Source: Fistulifera solaris
Taxonomy: Eukaryota; Bacillariophyta; Bacillariophyceae; Naviculales; Stauroneidaceae
DNA length: 64,000 bases
Reading direction: 5' to 3'
Assembly (NCBI GenBank): GCA_030295235.1
Contig: AP026130.1
Coordinates: 310,001-374,000, forward strand
Within the stretch, counting starts at the first letter, position 1. Every line of letters begins with the position of its first letter. The position numbers and the translations under genes are program-made. Shown in pieces: positions 46,407 to 58,391 of the stretch. Below the pieces are notes generated by a model, which was not told where the DNA came from, ran no database searches, and worked only from the letters and a program-made list of their open reading frames with translations.

Positions 46407-47398
46407 ATGACAGACTACGCGGAACGCATTGAACACGCCATTCCGGCCGAATTTCACATGATCAGTGGTTCGCACGACATGCAAACGAGTGCCGACGTCT
46501 TTAATACATCGCAATTCGAATTGCCCAATCCGGCCGGCAAAGCCGGGGTGCTTGCACGAGTGCCTTGTTGCAAGTCCTCTATAAAGACAATCATGCTGCT
46601 TCCTCCCAAATGAGTTGGGTGGAATGTTTGCGGAAAATGCGTTCCGAATTGAATCGCATGGGATACGATCAAATTCCGCAACTCACCAGCAGTCGTTTGA
46701 TTGATGTCAACAAACCGATGACCATTGTACCTCCCGGATCGACGGGACATCGTCGTGCTATATTGATTGGTATCAATTATATTGGACAGAAAGGACAATT
46801 GAGTGGTTGTCACAATGATGCCATGAATATTAAGAAGTACTTAATCAACGTGCACGGTTTCAAAGAAAGTGAAATGTTGATTTTAATGGACGACAATAAA
46901 CATCATCCACCGACACGACGGAATATTGAAGATGCCTTTCAGCGGATTACGCAATACAGTCAAGCGGGGGATGTCGTCTTTGTCCATTATTCCGGGCACG
47001 GGAGTCGGATTCCCGATTTGGATGGCGACGAATCGGATGGGTACGACGAGACGCTCGTGCCGGTCGATTTCAAAAGTGCCGGTCAAATTGTCGATGGTAC
47101 GTGTAACAAAGCAACAATGGTGGTTGTGTAGATGCGCAACTCACTCACTTTCATGATTACAGACGAAATATTGAAATTACTGGTCAAACCAATGAAAGCC
47201 GGTGTCACGTGTACCGTTCTCATGGATTGTTGTCATTCGGGGACCGTCCTCGATTTACCCTATCGCTTTTCGGCCGATGATTCGCAAATGCGTTTGGATC
47301 CTCGAATGAATTTGGAAAAGTATTTGGGAAAATTCGATGTACAGACCGTCCTTTGTTTGGCCTTGTTGGCGTGTTGTTTGGCGGATCTGTTGAATTAG
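46407..47398 (+). CDS. Type III metacaspase (p10 before p20)
   Basis: This is a cysteine protease of the metacaspase family, which cleaves after Arg/Lys and acts in stress or cell-death responses. The domain order is reversed. The N-terminal ~110 residues match p10 ([20 protein letters not shown], then [16 protein letters not shown]), followed by p20 ([20 protein letters not shown]). The catalytic His is in [17 protein letters not shown] and the catalytic Cys in [15 protein letters not shown]. The second Cys next to the catalytic one is a position reported to matter for redox control in diatom metacaspases. A 66-bp intron lies at 47097-47162. One G seems missing in the G run near 46544. About 307 residues, ending [17 protein letters not shown]. 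The p10-p20 order defines type III, known from algae with secondary plastids. Confidence 0.88.
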
Positions 47399-47401
47399 AG
47401 A

Positions 47402-47425
47402 ATTACTACTACTAGTAGTAGTAAT
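47402..47425. terminator. Perfect 24-bp palindrome between convergent genes
   Basis: ATTACTACTACT is followed directly by its reverse complement, with no loop bases. It lies 4 bp after the metacaspase stop and 35 bp before the BolA stop. Transcripts from either side would fold into the same hairpin, or overlapping 3' ends could pair. A terminator role is a guess from position. Confidence 0.4.
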
Positions 47426-47459
47426 AGATTAGTGACTTGGTTCTTCTTTTTATTCTTAC

Positions 47460-47926
47460 TTATGCATTTCTCTTGGGCAAACTGCCATCACCCCCACGGC
47501 AATTTGGAGAGGGTGGAATGTGGGTATCTCCCGCATTCCATTGCGTCGGAGATTTTGCAACAATACTCAACGCATGGACCGGGCCTTGCAGTTGTTCCTG
47601 TAGTGCGGAATTGATGAGACGATGTCTCTTTACCAAATTCAGCGACTCGAATTGTTCCGACACCACGACGACTTTGAAATGGGTTTCCGAGTGAACGGGT
47701 CTGCTTAAAATGATGAGTTGTAATTGTGAAAACAACAATTCATTCGTCTTTCACGTACACATTGTGCATGTGTGATTCATTGATCACATCGAGATGGGGA
47801 GGGAGAAAACGCCGCTTGTAATTTTTCCCGAATGGCCGTCGCGACAGGTGTATTACTAACAGAACTCATCGCACGATAAAGAGGAAAAGACCGGCGGCTT
47901 ATAGAGGATGTTCGAGAAGAAATCAT
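47460..47926 (-). CDS. BolA-like protein
   Basis: BolA proteins bind monothiol glutaredoxins and help deliver iron-sulfur clusters. From Met at 47926 the sequence reads MISSRTSSISRRSFPLYRAM, an Arg/Ser-rich start that could be a mitochondrial presequence. AIREKLQAAF then opens the BolA domain. The family core is INESHMHNV, then SETHFKVVVVSEQFESL, then LVKRHRLINSALQEQL, then GPVHALSIVAKSPTQW, with the conserved His of ESHMH and of RHR. One extra T after QAAF shifts the frame. An intron of about 65 bp starts at GTACGT after HNV and ends near 47702; the junction needs one base fewer than given. About 120-130 residues. The tail after TQW is short and Gly/Pro-rich. Confidence 0.8.
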
Positions 47927-48294
47927 GCCCCTGCTTGAGGGTGATCAGTGAGGATAGAATCAATGAATGATAATAAAAGCAACGTTGTTATTTGCTTGGA
48001 GGCAGACGGCGATGTTCCAACAACAAAAAAAAACGCGAAAGTGACGAGACGTTACCGTTGCGACAAACTTGGTATATTTCTGTGCGTCGACCGTAAACAT
48101 CATAGATCATAGCGATCGCCACTCTCCTCCACACTGACGCACAACAAGGATTTCTTTGGCAACAATAAACCTTGCATCCTTTCATGATTGTATATCATAA
48201 TCAAGGAAAGGTCTTTCATTTAGAACCACGACAAGAAATTTGAACGGTATTTTATTGAAATCGGAAGGTAATCAGCAGTTTCTTCCTCTCGAGA
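47927..48294. other. Divergent intergenic region, no gene seen
   Basis: These 368 bp lie between the BolA and leucyl-tRNA synthetase starts and probably hold both promoters. A minus-strand ORF at 47988-48185 has no recognisable feature. Confidence 0.4.
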
Positions 48295-50923
48295 ATGGCT
48301 GGGAAACTTTCGTTTTTCATCATGATCTTGTTGCGTATCACGACGGCGTTGGCGCCCCGTCGCACATTCTTTGCTAGATCCAGCAGTATCCTCTTCATGT
48401 CAACCACGAAAGAAACGGCACCGCATCAAATGACACCGGCCGTCTTTCCCTTTCAACACGTCGAAGCCAAATGGCAAGCCTATTGGCAGAAACATCAAAC
48501 CTTTCGGACACCGCAACGCGATTTGTCGAAACCGAAAAAATACGTCTTGGATATGTTTCCGTATCCCTCCGGAGCCGGACTGCACGTCGGACATCCGGAA
48601 GGATATACGGCGTCCGATGTCATGGCCCGGTATTGGCGAATGAAAGGATACGATGTCTTGCATCCGATTGGGTGGGATTCCTTTGGTTTGCCGGCCGAAC
48701 AATACGCCATACAAACGGGCGCCCAACCGGCCGATACGACTGCCGCCAATATTGCCAATTTCAAACGACAATTGCAAATGTTGGGATTCAGTTACGATTG
48801 GGATCGGGAATTGGCGACCACTGACGTGGAGTATGTCAAATGGACGCAATGGATCTTCTTGCAACTCTTCCGAAAGGGATTGGCGGAACAATCAGAAGTA
48901 TCGGTCAATTGGTGTCCCGCTCTCGGGACTGTCTTGGCGAATGAAGAAGTTATTAATGGATTGTCGGAACGGGGAGACCATCCCGTCGAACGTTTGCCCT
49001 TGCGTCAATGGGTATTGAAAATTACGCAATATGCCGATCGGCTCGAAGAAGGATTGCAAGGTTTGGAATGGCCCGCGGGGACGTTGTCGGCACAAAAGCA
49101 ATGGATTGGTCGGAGTGAGGGATGTCGGATTGATTTTGGGATCGAAGGGATGGATACGGAAACAATTACTGTCTTTACGACACGAGCGGATACATTGATG
49201 GGGGTCACGTACGTGACTTTGGCACCGGAACATCCCTTGGTTTTGTCGGTGACATCAGAAGAACAGAAGGATGCCGTGAGTGCTTACGTGAATGAAGCGT
49301 CGTCACGATCGGATCTGGATCGGACGTCCAGCAAAAGAAAAAGTCGGGGGTATTCACGGGAGGTTACGCATTGCATCCCATTTCCGGCGAGCGTGTCCCT
49401 ATTTGGGTCGGTGACTATGTCTTGGGATCCTATGGAACTGGTGCGGTGATGGCAGTACCGGCACATGATCAGCGAGATTTTGAGTTTGCACAAAAGTATG
49501 GTCTTGATATCAAGTGGGTCGTGGAACCGGCCGACCATGCCGAATTGGACCAGACAGTCGCCTTTACCGAGTACGGAGTAAATGTGAACAGTGGAGAGTT
49601 TGATGGATTAACTACCGAGAAAGCGAAGGAGGCTGTCACGAAAAAGTTGGAAGAATTGGAAAAGGGCGGAACGCAGATTAATTACAAGCTCCGTGACTGG
49701 GTGTTTTCGAGGCAGCGCTATTGGGGAGAACCTATTCCGATCTACTTCCCGATTGACTTTCCTGAGGGTGTAGACCCGTCACAACAAGACCCGAAACTTG
49801 ATGACTGTCAGCACACGATTCGATACGATCAACCTATTCCTGTCGATGAAGCCGATCTGCCGCTAAAGCTTCCGGTAATGGAGGATTTCCAGCCGGGTGA
49901 TAACCCGGCCGGTTGTTCTGGCTCGTGCCAGGGACTGGAGATACTTCCAAAAAGATGGAAAATGGTTTGCTCGTGAAACCAATACGATGCCTCAATGGGC
50001 TGGAAGCTGTTGGTACTATTTCCGTTTTCTTGACCCGAAAAATAGTAAAGAGGCATTCAGCAAAAAGGTAGACGAGGAATGGATGCCAGTTGATCTTTAC
50101 GTCGGTGGAGCGGAACACGCCGTCTTGCATCTTCTCTATGCTCGCTTTTGGCACCAAGTTCTGTTTGATCTCGGCTACACCACACACCCCGAACCATTTC
50201 AAAAACTTGTTCACCAAGGTATGATTCTTGGTAGCGATGGAGAAAAAAATGTCCAAGAGTCGCGGCAATGTTGTCAACCCAGATGACATCGTCCAGAGCC
50301 AAGGGGCCGATGCTTTGCGCATGTATGAAATGTTCATGGGGCCGCTTGAAGCTGTTAAGCCATGGCAAACAAGCCAAGTTGCTGGGGTTGTACGGTTCAT
50401 GAATAAAGCATACAATATCGTAGTATCCGCTGCCGCCACGAAACATACCGAGATGGGAGACGAAACCTTGCGGCTGATGAATAAAACCATGAAAAAGGTG
50501 ACAGAGGATATTGAAAACATGTCTTTCAACACTGCCATTTCGGCGCTGATGGTGTATGCGAATCATCTTCAATCATTAGAAACGATACCGAGAGAAGCGG
50601 CCAAGACATTGACACTTATGGTTTCTCCATTCGCTCCCCATTTAGGCGAGGAATGCTGGAACATTTTAGGGCACACGGAATCGTTGGCCTATGAGCCGTG
50701 GGTGGTATTCGACGAAGCACTGTGTGTTGATACTACCGTCACAATCGGAGTGCAGGTTAACGGTAAATCACGTGGCGAAATTTCCATAGCAAAAGATGCT
50801 GATGAAGCAACAGCTGTGGCTGCTGCTAGTGGTGTCGACAAAGTTCAAGTGCAATTGGAAGGAAAAGAAATCAAAAAGATCATCTACGTTCCTGGTCGAA
50901 TTCTCAATTTAATAGCAAAGTAA
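48295..50923 (+). CDS. Leucyl-tRNA synthetase, bacterial/organellar type
   Basis: This enzyme charges tRNA-Leu. The sequence is of the bacterial class: [20 protein letters not shown] contains the HIGH-type signature (HVGH), and [17 protein letters not shown] the KMSKS signature after one frame correction. The editing domain has [13 protein letters not shown] and [27 protein letters not shown] is the return to the catalytic fold. About 875 residues. The leader [20 protein letters not shown], followed by Pro-Arg-Arg and Arg/Ser-rich sequence, looks like a signal plus transit peptide. An internal Met ([12 protein letters not shown]) could give a second start, so plastid, mitochondrial or dual targeting is possible. 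Frame changes at about 49332, 49917 (extra T) and in the A run 50243-50249 (extra A) each break family-conserved sequence. Confidence 0.93.
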
Positions 50924-50952
50924 GCGAATCTGATTTAATCCTTGTTTAAACT

Positions 50953-52635
50953 CTATAATTCAGGTACAAGCGCGAGAATTATTGCCTTGACATCAATCTT
51001 CATGGGTCCGTTCGCAATTAAACAAAAATTGACTAGTGCCGTCAACAACCGGTCATGCCCCGCCAAACGTTTTTTCGTTGCTGGTTCAGAAGCCAGGTTC
51101 GTCGCAACTTCCAAGGCATATTTCCTCGAATCTTCAAAATCTGGTCCAACAGGTTCAAGTAGAATAGTGATGCAATCCAGAAAAAGCTGTTGAGAAGAGC
51201 CAGACAAATCGTGGAACGAGAAATTGTCCATTCGAATACTATCCCGCAAGAACTTGGAAACGACGAGATGAGAGTTTTTCTCATTGTCATGTAGACTAAG
51301 TATGGATGATATTCTGGGAAGGAAAATATCCGACAAAGCAGTCAGATCAGGTTCCCATTTCCCTTCTGCGATCATTGTGGATAAAATCTGCAAAACGTTG
51401 ACAGCTAGTTTCGATTCGACGTTTCTGTCTTCCAAAATTCCTAGGAACGATGCCGCTACGTCGCATTCACGTACACCATTGTCTACGAGAAGCATGCTCC
51501 GAACGGCTTGACATGCCTGTACTCGAGTGTCGCTGTCATTGGATTGGTTGGTGGCGAGGGAAGAAAGTACATTCGTGATAATTGTTGCGTCTCCATGGTC
51601 CATTATGAACTGCCGCCCCCATGAACAGGATAGCAAACAGCGGATCGTTCTTGTACACCTTCGCCGCAAATCACAATCACTTTCAGCTTGCAGTGTATCG
51701 AGAAGTTGGGGAACCAACCAATGTTGTTTTTGGATTAATTTCACACAAGCCGAGTCATTCGTTTCCAAGATAGCAATTGCGACAATGTTACCAAGAATCG
51801 ACGACCAATGACGAACAATAGCGAGACCATTGTTTCTCCCGGACCATGTTTGTCGTATTCGATGTAACGTGTCCCACACCACGGAATCCATCGCCATGCT
51901 TTTGCCAATACCATGTTCCGCGGCCGAGTTCCACAAAGTCGCGGTCATGGCTTCCACTATACTAGATCGTTCGTTTTGGCAGCTGGAGAGAATCTCTTGC
52001 TTCAATGAACTGTACAAATACTCTTTGTCGGGTCCCGATGCCCGGAACGTCAAATCTTTAATCAGACCACACACTGTCATCGGATTTGCACACAGAGATG
52101 TTTTTATGCATTTCACGACACCGGATCGAATGAGTTTACTTTTAATCTGCGAATCTTTGATTTTCGACCATATTCGAAAAATCGACAACACTTTCTCTAC
52201 AATATGTGAATCGTCCGAAAAGCATTGCCAGGCATGAACCAACCATGGCAATATGTCGACCAAATCATGAGCCGACTGGATGAGCCGATCTGCTGGACAT
52301 TGTGTCCATAATAAGTACAAGCATTCCAGAATCAATGCAACGGGTTCTTTGTCTTCGGCATGTTGCGTCAATTGCCACGCCAGCATCCGATCGGCACCTT
52401 GATCGAGGGCTTGAATTCCCTGATGGCCCTCCAGCAGCTGCTGCAAACGTCGGAGGGCTTGCCATCGTAACGTTGAATTTCCACCAAACGATATTTCTAA
52501 AAAAAGATCAATGAGCACTTCCGCGCGTCAACGATTCAGCTCGATCGATCACGTACCTTGTAACACGTCGCTCAACTTCGGCACGGCCGCCGTTCTCTGA
52601 GGAACCAAACGCACACTCTTTGGAAGGGGAGACAT
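50953..52635 (-). CDS. ARM/HEAT-like helical-repeat protein, unknown
   Basis: This unbroken product of about 546 residues consists almost wholly of amphipathic helices, e.g. LRWQALRRLQQLLEGHQGIQ, VALILECLYLLWTQCPADRL and RRRCTRTIRCLLSCSWGRQF. This fits an ARM- or HEAT-type solenoid that binds other proteins. No enzymatic motif is seen. A first exon (52635 to 52557, MSPLPKSVRLVPQRTAAVP) joins over a very short intron of 39 bp (52518-52556, GTACGT...GGAAG) to LIDLFLEISFGG. The intron makes the frame continuous, and the start gives a basic N terminus. Stop lies 30 bp from the stop of the leucyl-tRNA synthetase on the other strand. Function is not assigned. Confidence 0.65.
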
Positions 52636-52941
52636 GATGTTATTTCCACTTATTCACAAAGTATGGATTCGACCTTCATTGAGTATTGTTTCCGCTTTCG
52701 TGAACCTCTGTGGAAAATTCGTGGCCGCCTCTCTCGACGTGGCTGGCGTGCGTGCATCCTTAAACAGTTGGCGCGGCTGGCGTGTTTCGGTTTTGTGTTA
52801 TGAAAAAGTAATAACTCGTGACTGAGATCGTGGGTCGTGACAGAATGGGATGCGTTTGTTGCGACCAAAAACAAAAAGCCAGCATTGACTTCATTACTTT
52901 TCTTTCTTATTTTAAAGGCATAACATAACTAACAAGCGAAT
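52636..52941. other. Divergent promoter gap, no gene seen
   Basis: These 306 bp lie between two divergent starts. ORFs on both strands here lack recognisable features. Confidence 0.4.
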
Positions 52942-54578
52942 ATGAGACTGACGTCTAGACGTCCCTGGCTGCGTTTCGCCCGGCGATCGTATCCGTGCAT
53001 TCTACAAGCCACGTTGGTGGCCTCCTTTCATCCGACACAACCGTTCCTGCTAGCCAAGCCTTTCCGACAATTCTTCTCCACTCGTCATCTCCATAGTGCC
53101 CCTACGGCAACCGAAATTCAAATGACACACGATATCAAGACAATAATACATGCCGCCATTGATGCCGTGAGTCCGGTGACGGCCGTTCAGAATCATTTGA
53201 CCACCACCGATGGCAATACACTCCGTGTCGGTATGCGTGATTATCCTGTACAAGAATACGACCAAATCCTTTTGGTGGCCTTTGGAAAAGCATCGTCGGC
53301 TATGGCCACCGCCGTATTGGATCGTTTGGAGGAAATGGAAGGTTTGCCCCCGCTCTCGGGTGTGGTAATTGTCAAAGATGGACATGCCACCGTACCAGAA
53401 CAAGAACGATTGTCGGCACGAAACGTACGGGTCCGTGAAGCCAGTCATCCGGTACCAGATCAACGTTCCGTCGATGCTTCCAACGAAATCTTGCAATTGG
53501 TGCAACAACCCAACGGACTCACGTTGCTCATCACGTGCATCAGTGGAGGAGGATCGGCATTGTTTTGTGCACCATCGCAGGATTTGACGTTGGACGATTT
53601 GCAAGCGACCAATACCGCTTTACTGCAATCGGGATGGAACATTCACGACATGAATGTTGTACGAAAGCGATTGGACCAAGGCAAAGGTGGTCGTCTCGCC
53701 GCGGCGGCGTATCCTGGTGATGTCCTTTCACTCATATTGAGTGATGTGTTGGGCGATCCACTCGATTTAATTGCCAGTGGACCCACGGTGTGCGATACGA
53801 GTCAATGGAAGGATGCCTGGAAGTTGGTCCAGACGCTGCCTCCCCGAAGTCTGCCACCCCGCGTCGAACGTCTCCTGCAACAAGGGGTCGATGGATTGAT
53901 CGAAGATTCGCCATCGGAAGATCATCCCGTGTTTCAACAATGCGAAAATGTTCTCGTGGGAAACAATGCGCTGGCAGTCGATGCAGCCGCCAAACAAGCA
54001 GAAACATTGGGCTATCATCCCATTGTGCTGGGAACGCGATTCGAAGGTGAAGCCACCGAAGTCGCCCGATTTCTCGTCTCCATGGCACAGCATGCAAAAG
54101 AGGGTCCGAACACGTATTCATTCGTCACTGATTTTCCGGTCGCACTCATTTTGGGCGGTGAGACGACTGTTTCATTACCACCGCAGTGTACGGGAAAAGG
54201 TGGACGGAATCAAGAATTGGCGCTGCAAGCGGCTGTGCTCTGCAACAGTTATCCCTTCGAAATGTGGTACTGGCGAGTGTGGGTACGGATGGCACCGATG
54301 GGCCCACGGATGCGGCCGGTGCGATTGTGGATGGAAGTACGATTGAGAGACTTTCCGGCAATGCGGTGGAGTCTCTACGGAACCATGATGCGTACAACTA
54401 TTTATCGCAGGTAGATAGCCACGGGTTTTCGCCTCTGTTGAAGGTAAGAGAGTTGATTGATACGTTGAACGTTCCTGCTTTAATTTGTGCTTATAATAAT
54501 CTAAATTTCACTTAGACTGGACCGACAGGGACAAATGTAGCCGATCTCATGGTGGTCCTAATTCACCGCAAAGACTAG
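52942..54578 (+). CDS. D-glycerate 2-kinase (GLYCTK/MOFRL type), organellar
   Basis: This class II glycerate kinase phosphorylates D-glycerate, in line with photorespiratory or serine-derived glycerate salvage. About 520 residues. The leader MRLTSRRPWLRFARRSYPCI, through FRQFFSTRHLHS, is Arg-rich and non-acidic, a likely mitochondrial presequence. The kinase N-domain shows LLVAFGKASSAMATAVLDRL and HPVPDQRSVDASNEIL, then TCISGGGSALFCAP and NVVRKRLDQGKGGRLAAAAY. The MOFRL C-domain is CTGKGGRNQELALQAA, then VGTDGTDGPTDAAGAIVDG, ending KTGPTGTNVADLMVVLIH. A 72-bp intron at 54444-54515 is required to reach that end. One frame change near 54262 (between SYPF and RNVVLASVG) is treated as a sequence error. 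Confidence 0.9.
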
Positions 54579-54579
54579 C

Positions 54580-56948
54580 TCACAACGCCTCGCGGATCGA
54601 TCTTACTTTCGCTACGATAGCATCTCTCTCCACTTGGGCCACAAGTTGATCCACACGATCCGTGCGGCATCGCCAGAGGGTAACCACCATTTTGTGTTGC
54701 AGCTCGTCCTCGTAACCATCGAGAATTAGTACAAATGAGCCGATTGACAACTCACGAATTTGGCTTTGTAAATCATCTGAAAAAGCAGCTATCTGAATGA
54801 ATCTTTCACTTGTCAAGCACTTTTCGAAGTCATCGATGTTGGCAACAAACTTTCGCTTGCTCATATGGGGGACAAGAAAGTGCGCTGCATCTTGACACAC
54901 ACGGTACATGCTTGTACCATCCAGAGTACTGCGAACAAAAGCTTTCAGCCCTGAGCTGATAACGGTTACCTTGTTTTGTATCCCTTTGTCAATTATGTTT
55001 TTAATTGGTCTCGAAATGTAGTAAATATTTTTCGACTCGCTACTGGCACGTGTCATTATTAAATCTTTTTGAAAATTTGATTCCGTTAGCCCAAATGTAT
55101 CAATCAATTCATTCAAAATATTATCTTTAACCGGCACGAAATCATCTTTACCAAGACCTTGAATGGATTTTCCGTTCTCGTCACGAACTTGGTTACCCTT
55201 CACCAGTCTTTCACCGGTATCATCTAATCCAGGCCCTTGCTTAGATTCGATCTCTTTTTCTCCTAAGCGAGCGCGCTTGTTTTCAGGTTGTTTAGAATCC
55301 AAGTCGTCATGTTGTTGACGGTCTGCAACGCTAATGTCTCCTACCTTGCGAATCAATGCAACGAAAAAAACCTCCGGTATCATTATCGTTGGGCAGACAT
55401 CTGACGCACCGACGAAGATGGAAAGATGCGATTTCTTCGTCCGTTGGCTTGAAATGCGATGGCCGAACTCTTCCTCGAAATGGTTCAGGTACACCGTCAT
55501 ACGACGGCCAATACTCGAGCCCGGATTTCTTAGCCATTTCAATCAAGTATTCCTCATCCATAGTAGTGGGCTGAAACCTTTCCTTTATTCCATCATCTTT
55601 GCTTTCCGACGCCTTTGCTTCTTCATCAACGTCGGGCTCATCCGAGATGGTAGGATTATCAACATCGGTGGAACTTGCTGTAGCGGCAACGATTTCACCA
55701 TCATCACCCGCTTCAGCTTCTTTCTCCTGCCATTCGCGTCGCTTCGCCATCATCTTGGCACTATTCTTCTTTTGTTTATTCTTGCTTTCACGCTGTGTTT
55801 GTGATTCACAGAATACCTTCCACGACGTCCAGCCGGGTCGGGTTTTGAACCCTTCCAGGTTCACTTCGACCAATTCGAGGGCCCCATTCGATTTTCGCAA
55901 TAACTCGGCAACGACGGCTTCATTTTCCGTGGGATTGTTCGAGCAGGTGGAATAACACATGTAACCGCCCACTTTCAACAGGTTAGCGGCTCCTTTCCAC
56001 GCGATTTGTAGTTGTAACGTATGCAAGGAAAGAGCCGCGGCTTGCGACCAGGTCTTCCACACCCCAATGTTTTTGCGCGAAGTGCCATCTCCCGAACAAG
56101 GCACGTCACACAATATCCGATCGAATTGTAGTATTTTCGAAGGGAAAAACTGTCCATCACAACAGGTCACCAAGACGCTGGGATTCATGTGCATAATGCG
56201 TCGGAGCTGCGACACCAGCATGCTGCGTACGAAAACGAGTGTGTGAGTATGCTTCATAATACACATTATTTCCTCCCGACTTCAACAATACTCACTGCGC
56301 TCGCTTCGCATTGTTTTCATTCGCAATTAAAGATCCTTCCACACCCAAACGTTCCAGAATCTGACTCGTCTTGGAGCCCGGGGCCGCGCACATATCCAAT
56401 ACACAATCACCCGGTTGTGTCTGGAGGACTACGGGTGGAACCATACTGACGGTTTCTTGTCGTGTAATGAACCCCGCCAGATTCCGCAGTTTGACCCATT
56501 CGAAAAAGGCTTTGAGATTGGGATCTTTCCGAATCATGGAACGATCGACGCCGAGCTGATAGGCGTGCGGCAGAAATTGCAATGGTCGCACCACATCGTT
56601 TCCGACCACTTGTAACAACTCGTTCATTTCCTTTTCACATTTTTCACGCAAAGTCGACGGAATATCGGCAGCAAACCGAAAGGATGCCGGCAAAATTTGG
56701 GTCGCCGAAGCTCTCCAGCGCAGTCGTTCCGCTTCGAATTCACCCCAATTCGAACACGATGTGAGTGTGGCGTTGTCAGTCCATTGGGTGTTATGCAGAC
56801 CCTGTGCGGCATAATAGGCTTCCATTTTGTAGTTTCCGTGATCGATAATGGTAGCCACATAGGATTCTCCGCCGGCGCGATTTTCGCCGCTCCGTTGACC
56901 TTCGGGTTGGTCCTTGTTCTTGCGACGTTTTCCTCTGAATTTTCCCAT
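54580..56948 (-). CDS. NSUN2-type RNA cytosine-5 methyltransferase
   Basis: The enzyme transfers methyl from S-adenosylmethionine to C5 of cytosine in tRNA (Trm4/NSUN2 group), usually in the nucleus. From Met at 56948 (MGKFRGKRRKNKDQPEGQRS) about 764 residues are coded. SAM motif I is CVLDMCAAPGSKTSQILERL. The two family cysteines are in FDRILCDVPCSGDGTSRKN (release Cys) and GGYMCYSTCSNNPTENEAVV (nucleophile). YWPSYDGVPEPFRGRVRPSHF is also typical of NSUN2. A Lys/Glu-rich insert (SKNKQKKNSAKMMAKRREWQ) and a long C-terminal domain with PUA-like position follow. Intron 56223-56295 (73 bp) joins KRAH to MLVSQLRR. The frame changes once in the A run 55364-55370 (GGFF/VALIRKV). Stop is 1 bp from the glycerate kinase stop on the other strand. 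Confidence 0.92.
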
Positions 56949-57253
56949 GATCAAGAGAAATGAGTTTTTGTGTATGCAAAACGAAGAATAAGGTGCTTTT
57001 CTTTGCCAACAACACAGTTGTCGCTTTGTGATCCTTCTTTCACAGAAATGGATTTTGTGGATGGATGGTAGAAGCGTCTGTTCTCGGCGGTCAACATAAT
57101 TTTGAATCTCTAGACTGTGGAAAATAGTGTAGACTCGTGACCCGTTTAAAAATTTAAACCACATCGGCGTGAACGCATACTTATTTGCCACTCTTTGCCT
57201 TTTGAAGCTTTGTTAAAGTCTGTTTTGCAAAGCTTATTCTATTTTACAGTCTC
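56949..57253. other. Divergent promoter gap, no gene seen
   Basis: These 305 bp between divergent starts include AT-rich segments near 57130-57250. No additional gene is supported. Confidence 0.4.
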
Positions 57254-58263
57254 ATGCCTTCCGAATCGTCTCCTCAAGACGACAGAAATACTGAGCGCAA
57301 ACGACGGAAATTTTCATCACCCGACGGTCGCAACGTAAAATGGCGATTGTATACTGGAGCCACTACGTTTCGAAAACAAGATCGAGTCTACGTCCGTCCC
57401 AAATCGGCACGCGAAAAGGGAGTTGCAGGGCGTTTAATAGAACGTTTGAATGATCGGAAATGGAAGCTACGTTCCGACGATCACAATGAAGTACTTATTG
57501 TCTACGAAAATCGCATGATTCCTATTTTATCTTTTCCGAAAACAGAGAATCATGAAAAAGACCCCCTTTCTATCATAATAACGGCCGCAACCAAACATTA
57601 CCGGCAATTGGCCGCTTCTCAGCTTTGTCCGCAGGATGCTGTTTTGGAAATTGGATGTTCGACGGGTGAGACTTCCGAAATCATTTGGAACCGTGCTTCC
57701 TCGTGGATCGGATGGGATACGTCCGCCGAAATGACGGAACGGACCATGTCCAAGCACAGCTCCTCGTGTCACAGAGTATGTCAGAAAATGAATGCCCTTT
57801 CCGAACCGGCACTAGCTTATCAAACCGTCCATCAACACCAACCGGCCACCACTGCCGTGTGGATGGACATTGGAGGGAATCGTGACATGAATGGAGTGGC
57901 CCGGATGCTGCATTGGATACTGACTTCACCGTTTCCGGCCTTGCGATTGATTGTCGTCAAAAGCGAGGAATTGGTTCGTGAACTATCTTCCGTGCCCGTA
58001 AATTCCGAAGGAATTCTGCAAATGGATGGGATGGAGTTTTTGAACCAGAAACGGTTGGAATTTTGTCGCTTGCCGCGTCATCCTCAACAAGCACCCAAAG
58101 TCTACAGTCCTACCGATCCATCTCTTCCCATTTGTCGCTATCATAACTATCATAAAAAGGGATGCGGGAAAGGAAGCGATTGTCCTTTGACCATGTGCAT
58201 TGTCACATGTGCTTGGAGGCTGGTCATGTTGCCATGAACTGCACGAAATTGACGTTTGATTGA
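57254..58263 (+). CDS. Methyltransferase-like protein with C3H and CCHC zinc fingers
   Basis: This is a protein of about 336 residues. The N-terminal 50 residues are charged (MPSESSPQDDRNTERKRRKF). The middle has a Rossmann SAM-binding start: DAVLEIGCSTGETSEIIWNR, then SWIGWDTSAEMTERT, then TTAVWMDIGGNRDMNGV. This resembles SAM-dependent methyltransferases, although the usual catalytic motif is not evident. Near the C terminus ICRYHNYHKKGCGKGSDCP is a C3H-type finger. Adding one T to the TTT near 58188 gives HVHCHMCLEAGHVAMNC, a CCHC-like knuckle, and a stop at 58263. With the sequence as given the frame ends at 58237 instead. The layout suggests an RNA-binding methyltransferase; the substrate is unknown. 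Confidence 0.65.
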
Positions 58264-58391
58264 CATAGATTCATGCGTCTTTCTATTGCAAGCTCGAGTA
58301 CAGTCTCAATGATCTTCATAATCCGAAACACTACAAAATTGTCTATATTTATTCTCTACATATACACTGCCTCAATCCCAAAAATCATACA

